From: Siphonodentalium dalli
Taxonomy: Eukaryota; Mollusca; Scaphopoda; Gadilida; Siphonodentaliidae
Length of the DNA stretch: 64,000 bases
Assembly (NCBI GenBank): GCA_032622095.1
Contig: CP136064.1
Span: 132,439,129-132,503,128 of the forward strand
Direction: 5' to 3'
In this document: one piece after another, positions 31,437-42,663 of the stretch
Layout of the letters: each line of letters opens with the position of its first letter
How positions within the stretch are numbered: the first letter of the stretch is position 1
Translations under genes and position numbers: made by a program
Notes under the pieces: generated by a model
What the model was told of the DNA's origin: nothing
The model's database searches: none
What the model saw: only the letters and a program-made list of their open reading frames with translations

Positions 31437-33204
31437 CGTATTCACCGAGTGGGTTTATTTTATAAACCAGGTAGTTTATTTGGTAGCGGCTGAACGCACA
31501 ATGTGTCTTCGGTAAGCGTTAACGACACACGCTATCGATGATGTGATTGACCCAATCTATCATATTTGTCATTTGTATTTGTCAATGTATTATGACTAAA
31601 TCTCGAGCACAACCGGCCACAATCCGCATGCATAGCGGTATACATTATGCGTATAATTTTAAAGAGGATCAGACTGGCCGGTGTGTAAAAATATATATGC
31701 AGAATGAGTTTTGGTGACATAATTGAGATTTTCGAATTGGCACACCGTGAGAAAGGGGAAAATCCACAACAACAATTCAGTTAATTATAAGGGATAGGTC
31801 CAACCCACTAGCAAAATCAGTGACGTGGCTAGAGGGTCTCCGGTGTGGGGGATGCATCCACACCTTGATAATCTCAACTGCATGCACCACCCCTTCAACC
31901 AGACCAAACACGTTTGCGTAATTCATTTGCACCATGTGGTCACTAGCCGGGGGTATCAAGATAATCTATACTGGGCAAACCACGACTCTGTCCAATATGA
32001 GAATGTTTTTTAAACGGCAATAGGGAGGGATGATCAAGATACACCGGACAGTCCACGGTTCGGTGTGAGAACATTTTGAAATCGGCACATGAATATCGCA
32101 AAATCCTAGCATCTAGACTGGGCTCAAGCTTAATTTCCAAGCGTTGTAAATTTCCAACCTGACATTCCCTATACGGTTGAAAATTTCGAACAATTAGCAG
32201 TTTTTGACTGGCCAAGGACATGCACACGCTTGCCAAGTTTTGGAAATTTCCTACCTGACACCCAAATAGGGTCGGTATATTTCCAACTGATGGCTTTCTC
32301 AGTCAATCATTTTGACCAAAATTATGCAAATATTGGTAAAAATAACAACGAATTCCCTAGTGAAAAAAAAGACCCCGTCGCCACATGATGAGTGGAGGTT
32401 TGTTGGGCGCTATAGAATTTAAGCACAATCCAAATACTAGACATGATCTATATTTTTAACATTTCCGAAGAAATTTCTTTCCGGCACTGGTGGATGGTTT
32501 CGGTCTCTTTGTTTTCAAGGATTTTTATGTTTCAATGCACTATATATATGCTCAAAAAGTATTGCGTTCATCGGTTATGTAACCCATCTTTTCCATCGGT
32601 TACTCATAATTGAACTGAACCAAACATGTACTGTTACTCTGCTATATGCGCAGCATGTATTTTGTACGCAACCGGTGGTCAATCCATGATTGTTCCCCCA
32701 ATCACCTTGATTGAATACTCCTATACCGCGTCGATGCCTTCCCATCGATGTCCACCGAAATGTTCGCATTGAGCGTCGCCTCGTATAAACTACCTGGACT
32801 ATATATAAACCCACTCGGTGAATACGACCCCTGATGTTCATGATGTGAAGAATTTGTTGAAAAATAATTTTAATTTCTCAGATATTCAGAATGGACTCTT
32901 TGGTATCTGTCAAAGCATATTGTGTTTATTACCGTTTTATATACAAAGAAAATCATGCATTAAGAGACGAAAAATCATAAAATGTCAAAATTATATAAAA
33001 AAATTATATTTCAAGCTTGCCTATACCATACTGGTCCCAATTTTTCTGACATGTAACTTGACCCAAACCTTTATTTTTCTTTGGTCTTAGATTCTTGTTT
33101 TATACATTTGTTTGAAATTCACCTTATTTGGCCCAAGAGTTGGTTGCAGTAAGTATGCAGGAAGTAATTTGTTGCACGCTTTCCGCAAACAATAATCTGC
33201 TGCG
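31437..33204. other. No gene recognised; minor repeats
   Basis: At 32130-32290 a phrase of the type TTTCCAACCTGACA with GGTTGAAAA repeats and resembles 62970-63090. The minus-strand frame at 32575-32841 is Arg/Trp-rich but matches no family I recognise. The AT-rich frame at 32818-33090 is probably noise. Confidence 0.45.
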
Positions 33205-33750
33205 GTAAACCACAGTATACCATCATGGTAACACCACGGTAAACCATGGTAACACCACGGTAAACCACAGTATACCACCATGGTAACACTACGGTAAACC
33301 ACAGTATACCACCATGGTAACACCACGGTAAACCACAGTATACCACCATGGTATCACCACGGTAAACCACAGTATACCATCATCATGGTAACACCACGGT
33401 AAACCACAGTATACCACCATGGTAACACCACGGTAAACCATGGTAACACCACGGTAAACCACATTATACCATCATGGTAACACCACGGTAAACAATGGTA
33501 AAAACACCGAGATATATTGGCCACCTATCGTGGTGTCACCATGGTGGTGTCACCATGGTGGTTTACCATGGTTTAACACCGTGGTAACACATCGGTAAAC
33601 CACAACGGTGTTACCACCACGGTAATCCACCATGGCGACACCACCATGGTGACACCACGATAGGTGGCCAATATATCTCTTCTTTTTTTTACCATGGTTT
33701 ACCGTGGTGTTTTACCATGGTGGTACCAAGGTTTTTTTGGTATATGGGTG
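33205..33750. repeat. Palindromic minisatellite (GGTAAACCACAGTATACCA type)
   Basis: About ten copies of a roughly 30-40-bp unit combining CCATGGTAACACCACGGTAA and ACCACAGTATACCA run from 33205 to about 33500. Then comes a palindrome with 52-bp arms, and the tract ends TTTACCATGGTTTACCGTGG. Minus-strand peptide repeats (VYCGLPWCYHG) are translations of the satellite. Confidence 0.88.
33510..33678. repeat. Long inverted repeat, 52-bp arms (51 of 52 match), 65-base loop
   Basis: The left arm 33510-33561 starts AGATATATTGGCCACCTATC; the right arm 33627-33678 ends ATAGGTGGCCAATATATCT. The single mismatch is T/C in the inner CCACCATGGYGACACC part. The loop itself is made of further CCATGG/GGTAACAC inverted phrases. 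Confidence 0.9.
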
Positions 33751-33759
33751 AACATGCAA

Positions 33760-33768
33760 GTATATCTA
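33760..33768. repeat. Target-site duplication, left copy (GTATATCTA)
   Basis: Identical to 36024-36032. Confidence 0.9.
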
Positions 33769-33948
33769 TAGTCCAAGTCTTCTCGTACTAAAGCCGGCTA
33801 AGATATTGGGATGGAGGTGCCGGTCTTTAGTCCGAGATCGCGCGCATAGCCTTCTTATGACACGAGTTACGCCCAGGATCTGTGGCGGGAATCTGTGGTG
33901 TATTTTACTCGATTTACCTAACAAAGCAATACATGATGCTATATACGT

Positions 33949-34839
33949 CGGAAAGAGTGACATCTTGTGGTCAGAATGGTGTATAATAATCTAACTTTAA
34001 TGTTAAATTACACATAGAATATTCCGGTTGATTGCCACAAACATCGTTGTTTTTTCTGTTTGTTTACTTAACTGAAAGCCGAACTCAGGTTCCGAAGAAC
34101 TTCGGCATTGTCCGGTGTTTGTTCTGAGTATTCTAGTTTCCGTTTCTATATATAGCGCGGGGTTTTCCGAACAAAATGGTGAAAACCGATCGCCGCAAAG
34201 TCCAGTTTCCAATGTGCTTTGAGAACAATTCCCGCACTAAAAACTTAATGACATAATGGAGGATCAGAAAGGTAGTTTTGTTGACAATTTTCGCAAGCAA
34301 CTTGTCAAAATTGGAGCAAATTAGAACTCTTGTGTCTGACATGCCATGCGTGTGATTTTCATCCATGTGCATTTTGACTTTTGTGTTGATAAAATAATCG
34401 GAGAACCGAATCACACAGTTTCGAAATATAGTTCTTCCGTTTTAGTGGGACTTTTCAAACTTAAGGTTAAAAATTTATACAAATTTTGTTTGATTTTTTG
34501 TGTGCTTAACAAGAGCAGTATATTGCTCTGTTCGCTTAGTATATATCTTAATTTCGCTGAAGTCCACCAAATGTGGGAAATGTAGCACCATATAATTTAT
34601 TCTAATGCTCGTTGTGTTTACACTGTTTTAAACTTTGAGAGGGTTGTAATTCCCCGTAATTTATTTAATGTATTACATTTATATCTTCAATGTTTAATTA
34701 ATCTATTTATTTTTTATTTATTGACACACATAATTACGATTACAATGGAGAATTCATCGTAATTTGCGTTGTCAGTCGAAAATCTACGGAATATTTTCAA
34801 CGGAAAATGCCGAACACAGTTCGTGAGGTCAACTGAGTT
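33949..34839 (+). repeat. 891-bp tandem duplication, copy 1
   Basis: Begins CGGAAAGAGTGACATCTTG and ends …GGTCAACTGAGTT. Translations of three different frames are identical between the two copies, so the block is essentially unchanged. The copies join at a TCG shared by the left edge, the junction and the right edge (microhomology). Confidence 0.95.
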
Positions 34840-35730
34840 CGGAAAGAGTGACATCTTGTGGTCAGAATGGTGTATAATAATCTAACTTTAATGTTAAATT
34901 ACACATAGAATATTCCGGTTGATTGCCACAAACATCGTTGTTTTTTCTGTTTGTTTACTTAACTGAAAGCCGAACTCAGGTTCCGAAGAACTTCGGCATT
35001 GTCCGGTGTTTGTTCTGAGTATTCTAGTTTCCGTTTCTATATATAGCGCGGGGTTTTCCGAACAAAATGGTGAAAACCGATCGCCGCAAAGTCCAGTTTC
35101 CAATGTGCTTTGAGAACAATTCCCGCACTAAAAACTTAATGACATAATGGAGGATCAGAAAGGTAGTTTTGTTGACAATTTTCGCAAGCAACTTGTCAAA
35201 ATTGGAGCAAATTAGAACTCTTGTGTCTGACATGCCATGCGTGTGATTTTCATCCATGTGCATTTTGACTTTTGTGTTGATAAAATAATCGGAGAACCGA
35301 ATCACACAGTTTCGAAATATAGTTCTTCCGTTTTAGTGGGACTTTTCAAACTTAAGGTTAAAAATTTATACAAATTTTGTTTGATTTTTTGTGTGCTTAA
35401 CAAGAGCAGTATATTGCTCTGTTCGCTTAGTATATATCTTAATTTCGCTGAAGTCCACCAAATGTGGGAAATGTAGCACCATATAATTTATTCTAATGCT
35501 CGTTGTGTTTACACTGTTTTAAACTTTGAGAGGGTTGTAATTCCCCGTAATTTATTTAATGTATTACATTTATATCTTCAATGTTTAATTAATCTATTTA
35601 TTTTTTATTTATTGACACACATAATTACGATTACAATGGAGAATTCATCGTAATTTGCGTTGTCAGTCGAAAATCTACGGAATATTTTCAACGGAAAATG
35701 CCGAACACAGTTCGTGAGGTCAACTGAGTT
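34840..35730 (+). repeat. 891-bp tandem duplication, copy 2
   Basis: Same block repeated directly; no difference noticed over the stretches compared. Either very recent or a haplotype/assembly duplication. Confidence 0.95.
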
Positions 35731-36032
35731 CGCATACTTTTAAATATTTGTAAACATTGCGGTAAATGTCTCTTTTCGCATTAAATTACCGCTTTCAATT
35801 CACAACTGATGTGGGTTTCAGATCAAATAGCATGTCTTCTGCGGAAAATATCCGTTTATTGTCGCAATTGTGATATTTTATTTCATATAATTGTGGTTTT
35901 ATTTGAGCGGGTCACTAACGCTTAAGTCGTGTCATAGGAATGCATGGGCCTGGAACTCGGACTAAATACCGGCACCTCCATCCCAATATCTTAGCCGGCT
36001 TTAGTACGAGAAGACTTGGACTAGTATATCTA

Positions 36033-36480
36033 CAGGTAATGTCAGTCAGTCAGTGTCATATATAGCCATTGTGACTAACTGGATCCGTGTATAGAAAAGC
36101 GATATTTGGGCGTAGATAATTCTGAACTTTAGCTTGGTACTAGGTTGTAATATACAACGGAGCATGAATATATGATCAAGAATGTCTGTCGAATTAAACT
36201 ATATATCGGACATTCCTGTATAGTTGGCAGCGGTCCACACAACAATCGGAATTCCGGTTTTAATATGTGGACGTGACTTAACGACGGAGTTCCGGAACCT
36301 AAAGTACCATAGCACGCGCGAAGAAGTAATTAGGGGGGGGGCTAACCCCGGGATTCCCGGAAGGACCGAATGGTCCTCCTCTTAACCCTAATTTTACGCA
36401 TTTAATGAAAATCTAAACAAAACAAAAACAAAACAAACAAAAAAGGACATATATAACACATTTAAAATAATTCATGTCTC
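36033..36480. other. No gene recognised
   Basis: Contains a short G run (about 36332) and a GGGATTCCCGGAAGGACC / GGTCCTCC region. No ORF of interest. Confidence 0.4.
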
Positions 36481-38060
36481 CTTCTTTTCCTTCATTTGGT
36501 GGGTAGTTGATCTTTTGGTGGTATAATGTTGTCGCTGCTGTTGGCAGCTCCACCAGCTCTACTTTCACGACTTGCCGCGTGGCTTTTAATTCTGCAGATA
36601 TTATGTCATATTGCCGTCCTGGAGGTATCCATGTCAGCAATGTGAAATAACAGAGCGTTAGTTTGCTCGCGATATCATATAAGGATAGATAAAGACATCC
36701 TTGCTGTAATGCTTGAATCAGATCGTCTTGTTACTTTGATGTCGTTGTTGTTGTTACCGCCTGGCCAATACTATTCTCGGGAGACACCTGTTCGATGTAA
36801 TTCGGCGTGGGTGATGGTGATGTTGACTCGATCTGTACTTCACGACGCACAGGAGATGGTGGTGGAATATCAGTCTCCTGCACGAGACTACGGTTGGAAG
36901 CGACAGTCTGCGTGGCGGGATGCGAAGGGACCGATGGAGTGACGTCAACGCAGGAACCAAGTGGGAGGAGGGATCTGGGCGTCTCTAATATCTCCTCGCT
37001 ATTAACCAAGCCTTCCGCGCTGCATTCTTCTTCCTCTGCTGCATGGTGTCGAGTTAGCATTCAGCCTAACTTAGCAACTCGATGGTCAGTGTACACCTGC
37101 ACGTGTGACAGCAGTTTTTATTAGGGATTTCGGGATTTGACCCGGGAAGATTTGGAAGGGAGGCACCCATCCCCTTACATCCCACTTAGGAAATTTTAGA
37201 GGGGTCACGCAATGGTATTATATTGAACACGAAATGATGATGATGTTGTTGTTGTTGTTGATGATGATTGTGGTGGTGGCAAGCTGGTAGCTGCAAGCTG
37301 AGTGTTGGTTTCTGTATATTTCCCAGCTATAACATCCTTAGCTGTGATGCTATTCCGGCACATGTCTTAGGTGGTAACGTGTCCATCTCCTCCTCGAAGT
37401 CTGTGACAGGGACGTCCGGGGTGACATCGGCGTCCCTGTCTCGGCTGGCATCGATGACGACGCCAGGGAAACCCGGGATGACTTCGGCGTCCCTGCTGGC
37501 TGTGGTAATGTCGACGACGTCTTTTGCAATGGCCAAGTGGGGGGGGGGGTTGGCGTCTCTCCGCTCGTCCCTGTTTCCACTTTGACCTCCTGTCTGCGTC
37601 CCCATTCTTGCGAGAGGGGGTCTTTTTCTTTCTGCTTCTCTTCCTTTGATCGGTCTTCCCGTTCCTCTGGTCCATTGGTCGCTGGTGGTTTCCAGCTACC
37701 GGGCTACGGCCAACAGAGGGTCCTGAGAGGGACCGTGATTCCGTGACCCGGAATTCCAGAAAAGGTTCACAGCGGTTAGCTGACCTGTGTAAAGTCTTTT
37801 CAAGCAGGGCCCCGCATGGATAGAGCTGAATAAGTGCCCGACTTCACCAGGTAGAATAGAGCATTCCATTATCCAGCTAAAGTCGGTAATCCGGCCGCTG
37901 AGTGAGCGAAGTGCTGGTGCGCTCAATCCAGCACGTCTTGTCACGTCGGAGCACGAATGAGTGATGAGAGGAGAGTGGTTGGGCGCGAAGCGACCGGGAT
38001 GGTCGAAAAGATCGAGTGATCTTCTCCTTCACCCCACGATTTCTCTCTCCCGCCCATCCT
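36480..38060 (-). pseudogene. Retroelement-derived ORF relics, minus orientation
   Basis: Two minus-strand frames, 36731-37060 (109 codons, Pro/Ser/Thr-rich) and 37327-37605 (92 codons, RDADVTPDVPVTDFEEEMDT), carry hydrophilic, low-complexity protein. The second is clearly homologous to plus-strand frames at 40187-40690, which read NNRDADITPDIPVADVE and, in another frame, RDADVTPVVHGADF and LLEMDTQPP. So one ORF family is present in opposite orientations about 2.6 kb apart. Another frame of the same DNA is Arg/Lys-rich. I do not recognise a conserved domain; the context suggests an ORF of a retroelement, possibly DIRS/Ngaro-like. No intact coding capacity. Confidence 0.5.
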
Positions 38061-38279
38061 TCCCCGCGCAGATGAAAGCATGTCTTGACAAATTGTATAT
38101 ACAGTATTTGGTAGACTTTAATAGCTGACAATATATGTGAATGGTATTTAACAAGAGAGATATGCACATAATATGCATTCAATAGATTTTTTTTTGTATG
38201 TCTTTTTTTGGGGGTATTTTCAGGCCAGCCGAAGACTATGATCAACACTCATATTAATGATCATACGAGGGGGCGATGT

Positions 38280-38690
38280 CTCACTGAACCCCGGTCCAAG
38301 GAAAAGACAAGCCAGAATTTGTCCATGCGGCTTTAAAGAACAAGGGGAGGTTTGTGGACGACAGTGTGGGAAATGCGGAAATTCTGTTCCAGCAGTTTAA
38401 ATCAGTGTTCACCACAGAAAATCATGACGAAATTATACAACCAATTAACACGGACACCGAAAGTATAGAACATCTGGACATAGCAGTAGACGGTGTAACC
38501 GATCTGCTGAAGGACGTAAAGCGAGGGAAAGCTCCGGACCTGATGGTATTCTAAACAGACAGGAGAGGTGCACCAAGCTGAAAATTATAGACCAGTCTCA
38601 CCTACATATGTGTGTTGCAAAATATTAGAGCACATATTATGCCGCCACATCATAAGCCATCTAGAAGACCACGACATCCTATCCAAACTA
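38280..38690 (+). pseudogene. Decayed LINE reverse transcriptase fragment
   Basis: The frame 38354-38554 reads NAEILFQQFKSVFTTEN and VDGVTDLLKDVKRGKAP, the usual N-terminal lead into LINE reverse transcriptase ending at a KAPGPDG motif; a one-base deletion breaks that motif. After a jump (text normally between is missing) the next frame reads QTGEVHQAENYRPVS and ILEHILCRHIISHLEDHDIL up to about 38690, the NYRPVSL block. So the element has a frameshift and an internal deletion, and the palm/catalytic motifs are absent. It is a dead fragment of a jockey/RTE-like LINE; the clade is uncertain. Confidence 0.75.
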
Positions 38691-38779
38691 TATATACGAT
38701 TAGTTTGGCAATACATGCTTTCGCATGCGAGAAGAATATAAAAAATATAAAAACAATACTTGACTAAATTGCTTAACTT

Positions 38780-39190
38780 AACATTTCTTTACAGAAAACA
38801 ACCGCAACATCAGCGGCAAATCAACTGAAACCATCTTTGGCGGCTGTGAAACCATCGATAGTGTCGGACACAGCAGTCATGGACGAAGCTAGGGCAGGCG
38901 CAGAAAGATACGAGACAAATGAAAATAACAAGAGAACTCCTAGCTGCCGTCAGTTCCAAACCGACATTTCAACAACCACCACCAACAGCAACAACAGAGA
39001 GAACAGGAAAAAGAGCAAAGAAAAAAAAATATGTCTACAGCACTTTCATCAACTTCCATCTGTCATGTTAAATGTATCACCCTTTCGTGACCCCTACCAA
39101 ATAGCCAACGTGGGTTGTAAGATCCTGCCCTTTCAAATCCTTCCGGGGTCCTCCCAAATCCCTAACAATGGTGTTTCTATTGCTTAGTTA
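38780..39190 (+). repeat. Direct repeat with 40690-40990, Gln/Thr-rich ORF relic
   Basis: The text ACTCCTAGCTGCCGYCAG, the CAACAACCACCACCAACAGC / CAACAACAACAATCG-type tract and the AACGTGGGTTRTAAG / AACGTGGGTTAAAGG end are shared with 40690-40990 in the same orientation. It is probably the end of the hydrophilic ORF seen at 40187-40690. The frame 38837-39187 is open but of low complexity. Confidence 0.55.
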
Positions 39191-39299
39191 TGTCGTCCGG
39201 TATGCGCTTGCATGGCACTTTTTGGGAGCAACCATCTAATGCATCAACAGGAGTGGTTAGCCAATGAGTCCCGGTCTGAGGTTCCGATGGGGTGGACTA

Positions 39300-39730
39300 T
39301 TTTTCTTAGAGGGGTATGATTTGAAGAACTGAAGAACAAGTTTGATGCGGTGATCGCTTGGGCGCCTGATGTAGTTTTTGTGCAGTTGGGTGGAAACGAC
39401 ATTTCGGTTGACACTTTCGATTGCCGTCTTTATTGGGGGCTAAACAAATTTGTTGCTTGTGGTGTACTTTGGGGAGATTTTGCTGTGCTGAGGACGTATT
39501 TTAGAGACAGGAGTTTGACACTGGATCACTAAAATATAAGGCGCGGGACTTTTGCAATGAGTTTCTGGAGCGGCTGTTACCTGATCAGCGGTTTATAATG
39601 TTCTACCGATTGAAGCCTGCTCACTTTGTTGATGATGTTAATGTGTCGAAGGAGCCAATCGAGGGAATGACGATAGCGCCTAGGACGATTTACTATGACA
39701 CCGTGAAGTTCCGTTTGGTGAAAAATTAGG
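39300..39730 (+). pseudogene. SGNH/GDSL-hydrolase-like retroelement ORF, decayed
   Basis: The frame at 39350 reads WAPDVVFVQLGGNDISVDTF, which contains the GGND block of SGNH hydrolases. After a frameshift, 39520-39729 reads LKYKARDFCNEFLERLLPDQ and later HFVDDVNVSKEPIEG and a stop. At the place where an active enzyme has a D-x-V-H pair, this copy has DDVNV, so the catalytic His looks replaced by Asn. Hydrolase-like ORFs of this kind accompany some retroelements (CR1-like LINEs and Ngaro/DIRS types). It lies between the LINE RT fragment and the Arg/Pro-rich ORF copy. Confidence 0.6.
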
Positions 39731-40690
39731 CGTGGATGCGACCATGAGATAAGATATCTGGCCTGTATTAGCTGCCCTTTTCAGGGCCCGTTTAATGTTT
39801 CGTTTAGAGAGCGCTGCCCCTTTATGGGCTCCGTCGAGGGGTCCTTCCGTGGATGCGAGTGACATGGCACATTTTAACAAGATCTTATATACAACGCATG
39901 CACATGTGTGAATTAACGACGCGCGATTCGATTAACATATTTGCATTATAAAATATCCGATCAACAGAGTGGCGTTAACAGTCATATTTTCAAGTGTTGA
40001 TCCGACCGCTGGTGGGATAAGTTTTGTGCGCTCCTGGACATCGCCCATCTGTCAGTCGGATTACTGACTTCAGAGGATTGTGGATACTTATATTGTCCCC
40101 GCTGAAATCAGGCTCGTGCTGAGCTCACTCAACGTGGATCACTGCCTGACCTGGACTCTTATCCGTTTCATGCACATGATGGGCGGGTGGGTGTGGCTCT
40201 GGAGTATCGGGTCGCACTCGCTACCAGATACAGCCCGGTGAAGAATCCAAGACCTGGACAGAAGACAGATGGAAATCAAGAACCAAGACCCAAGAAGAAA
40301 AGAAAGAAGAGTCCGGTAAACCGACACAGGGACGCAGAACGAATGGTAAGGTGGATTGCGGGGAAGGTTGGAAGACGCCATCTATCCCACCTGGCCTCCT
40401 CTGGACAGGAACAACTTCCCGACGATATCACCAACAACAACAGGGACGCCGACATCACCCCGGATATCCCTGTCGCCGACGTCGAGGCAAGCGGTTCCAA
40501 ACAGGGACGCCGATGTCACCCCGGTCGTCCATGGCGCAGACTTCCTGTTGGAGATGGACACGCAACCACCAAGGACACCGGAATACTACCACAGCCCAAT
40601 ATCCCCCATCTACATCACCACCAACATCACAACAGTCACAACACCAGCGGCGGATCCAACTATTCAGCTAACAAGTCCGCGTTGAAGTAA
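39731..40690 (+). pseudogene. Retroelement ORF relic, plus orientation (RDADITPDIP family)
   Basis: The frame 40187-40690 is 167 codons long and begins VALEYRVALATRYSPV, then KKKRKKSP, NNRDADITPDIPVADVE and a His/Asn-rich end. Just before it, in broken frames, 40000-40190 reads WWDKFCALLDIAHLSVG and LPDLDSYPFHAHDGRVG. The basic, low-complexity middle suggests a nucleic-acid-binding or gag-like ORF. It is homologous, in inverse orientation, to 37327-37680. Function unknown; the frame may be open only by chance after decay. Confidence 0.5.
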
Positions 40691-41004
40691 TCGAAATGTC
40701 GCAGAGGATACTGGCGGACACAAGAGCCATATATACAGCTAGAGAATTAAATCTAAAGGCAGAAGAACAACAACGAATGATACGAATAAACTCCTAGCTG
40801 CCGCCAGATCCCAGCCGACATCTGAACCAACAACAACAATCGAAAGAACTACACGTAAGAAAAAAAGGCAAAAATAAAAAGAAAGAAATTATGTCTAGAT
40901 CATGTTCACAATCACCTCTCATCGTCATGTGTAATGTTATACCATTTTCACGACACCTTTCAAAAATAATCAACGTGGGTTAAAGGAAATGGAATTCAAA
41001 ACAT

Positions 41005-41102
41005 CTCGGGCCCCTCCCCAAAACCTCTCGGGCCCCTCCCCAAAACCTCTCGCCCCAAACCTCTCGGGTCCCTCCCCAAAACCTCTCGGCCCCTCCCCAA
41101 AA
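41005..41102. repeat. Short minisatellite CTCGGGCCCCTCCCCAAAAC
   Basis: About five copies of a 15-20-bp unit, CTCGGGCCCCTCCCCAAAAC, one shortened to CTCGCCCCAAAC. Adjacent sequence is unremarkable. Confidence 0.92.
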
Positions 41103-42659
41103 CGACAAATGTGGCATTAACAGTTTGACAAATAAGTAATTATTAAAAGCGTAGCATTGGGTACGACGAATAGTAAATAACGAACATACGCTTGGATAAG
41201 AATTGACAAGTTGCATACTAAAGCCAGCTAATTAATACAAAGAAATGTTGGAATTCTTCTGACATGTTCGAACATGTCAAACAATATCGCGATTAACAAT
41301 CGCGATTAGACAAAAAGCATAGAACTTGTTTCCGAAAATCCACCAGACAGAGAGAAATACCGTTATCCGCTTTTATGGCCACCCTTCCAAGCTGGTTGTG
41401 AAATTAATAAGCATGAATGCCTAATTTTGTCTTGAATGTGTAGAGAAATTATGTACCTATTTTTCTTCAAAATAAATGTACAATTAAATTAAATGAAATT
41501 ACGAATTGTCGAAATACTAATTGTGACATGTGGATGTCATGCAGTCATATTATACCTATCACCAAGCTCATGTGGTTTAAAGTTTTGACCATCGCTTAAG
41601 TTCACACTATACCTGTGTAATTTCCCCTTGACACAAAGTAATGGAATCCGTATATAATATATATAGTGTGTAGACTGTCGCATGTCACAAAATACATATA
41701 CTCTATTTACTGAGTCCAAAATTTTAAGAAGAATGTATAAAACCAAATCTGATCTAAGTCTCAAAATCCTATATAGGCCCCTATGCATGTATATATACAT
41801 CTATACACACCCCTAACGTTCTAAGATCCATTTTTATGGTTATGCCGCTGATCAAGATTTAGTCGTGCAACGTAAAAGCCTCATAAATGGCGCACTCGTG
41901 TTTTGAGAACAAAGTGCGTCCGGATAACTGCATCTGTTAGGATAGGATAGGATATTTTATTTCAATATACACATATTAATGCATAATACATTTGACAAAT
42001 ATTATATTGTATATTTGAGGGGGTGGCATAGTCAGACTAGACTGTCTTACTGCCACCCCCTGATTAAACAACCGTCCATTCCCTGGTGTTACAACACCTC
42101 AGTTCTATCTCGCAGCCTATACATAAATGGAGGCGTAATTTATAGACGTCTGGGGAAAACTATTCACGACCAGCCGGGCGATCCTCGTAAGAGCACTCAG
42201 AACACGAACTCACACAATTACAAGCAGATCAACTATATCGATTGACATCGCTTCCCTCGTTAAACCATTAACTAAGCAAAAGGCGCTAATGCCTCAAACG
42301 TCAACCGGTGTAGTTGTAATAATGCTCGCATCATACATGGTCGGGTGTTATTTGGCAATTTTCAAGCCTGCCATTATAAAGAGTAATCTGGTCTTCTCTT
42401 CGTACGAGTTCGTGCGAGAGAATGGCTTATATGAATTACCAGGATGTATTGTTGTAACCACTGCCCAGGATCACCAATAATGCAGATGAGTTATAGCATG
42501 TATAGTACATGCAGCTGTTTTATATATTATATATTCCTTTATTTCCTCCAGTACCGGAGAGCAAGTAACACATGCAAATACATTACAAATCACAATACAT
42601 ATATGGTTGCATAGGTATAATATAAAAGTTATACGATACGATAGATATAAATATAAGAA
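41103..42659. other. No gene recognised; one stable hairpin
   Basis: AT-rich sequence. At 42019-42060 GGGGGTGGCA pairs with TGCCACCCCC over a 22-base loop, resembling the hairpin of a retroelement 3' region; the GATAGGATAGGATATTTTAT text just before it (about 41940) is also of that type. Open frames at 41979-42245 and 42289-42480 have no recognisable motif. Confidence 0.45.
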
Positions 42660-42663
42660 TTAA

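Larger units (their letters stand above)
33769..36023. mobile_element. TIR DNA transposon with perfect 9-bp target duplication (2255 bp)
   Basis: The ends TAGTCCAAGTCTTCTCGTAC and (reverse) the same sequence at the right extend as TIRs of about 65 bp, through AAAGCCGGCTAAGATATTGG and GATGGAGGTGCCGG to TTTAGTCCGAG (with a few mismatches). The flanks are GTATATCTA on both sides. The 9-bp duplication suggests a Mutator-like element. It contains two tandem copies of an 891-bp block; without one of them the element would be about 1.36 kb. Open frames inside are under 95 codons and show no DDE transposase motif, so it is non-autonomous. It abuts the minisatellite at 33205-33750. Confidence 0.9.

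Noticed and set aside
32575-32841. Arg/Trp-rich minus-strand frame, resembling transposase fragments
   Set aside because: No DDE motif or family-specific phrase could be identified.
33205-33500. CRISPR-like array of short repeats
   Set aside because: Spacers are not unique and the repeats are variable, CCATGG-rich and embedded in eukaryotic satellite DNA.
36807-37124. Plus-strand open frame opposite the Pro/Ser-rich ORF
   Set aside because: It is an antisense shadow; only the minus-strand family recurs as homologous protein at 40187-40690.
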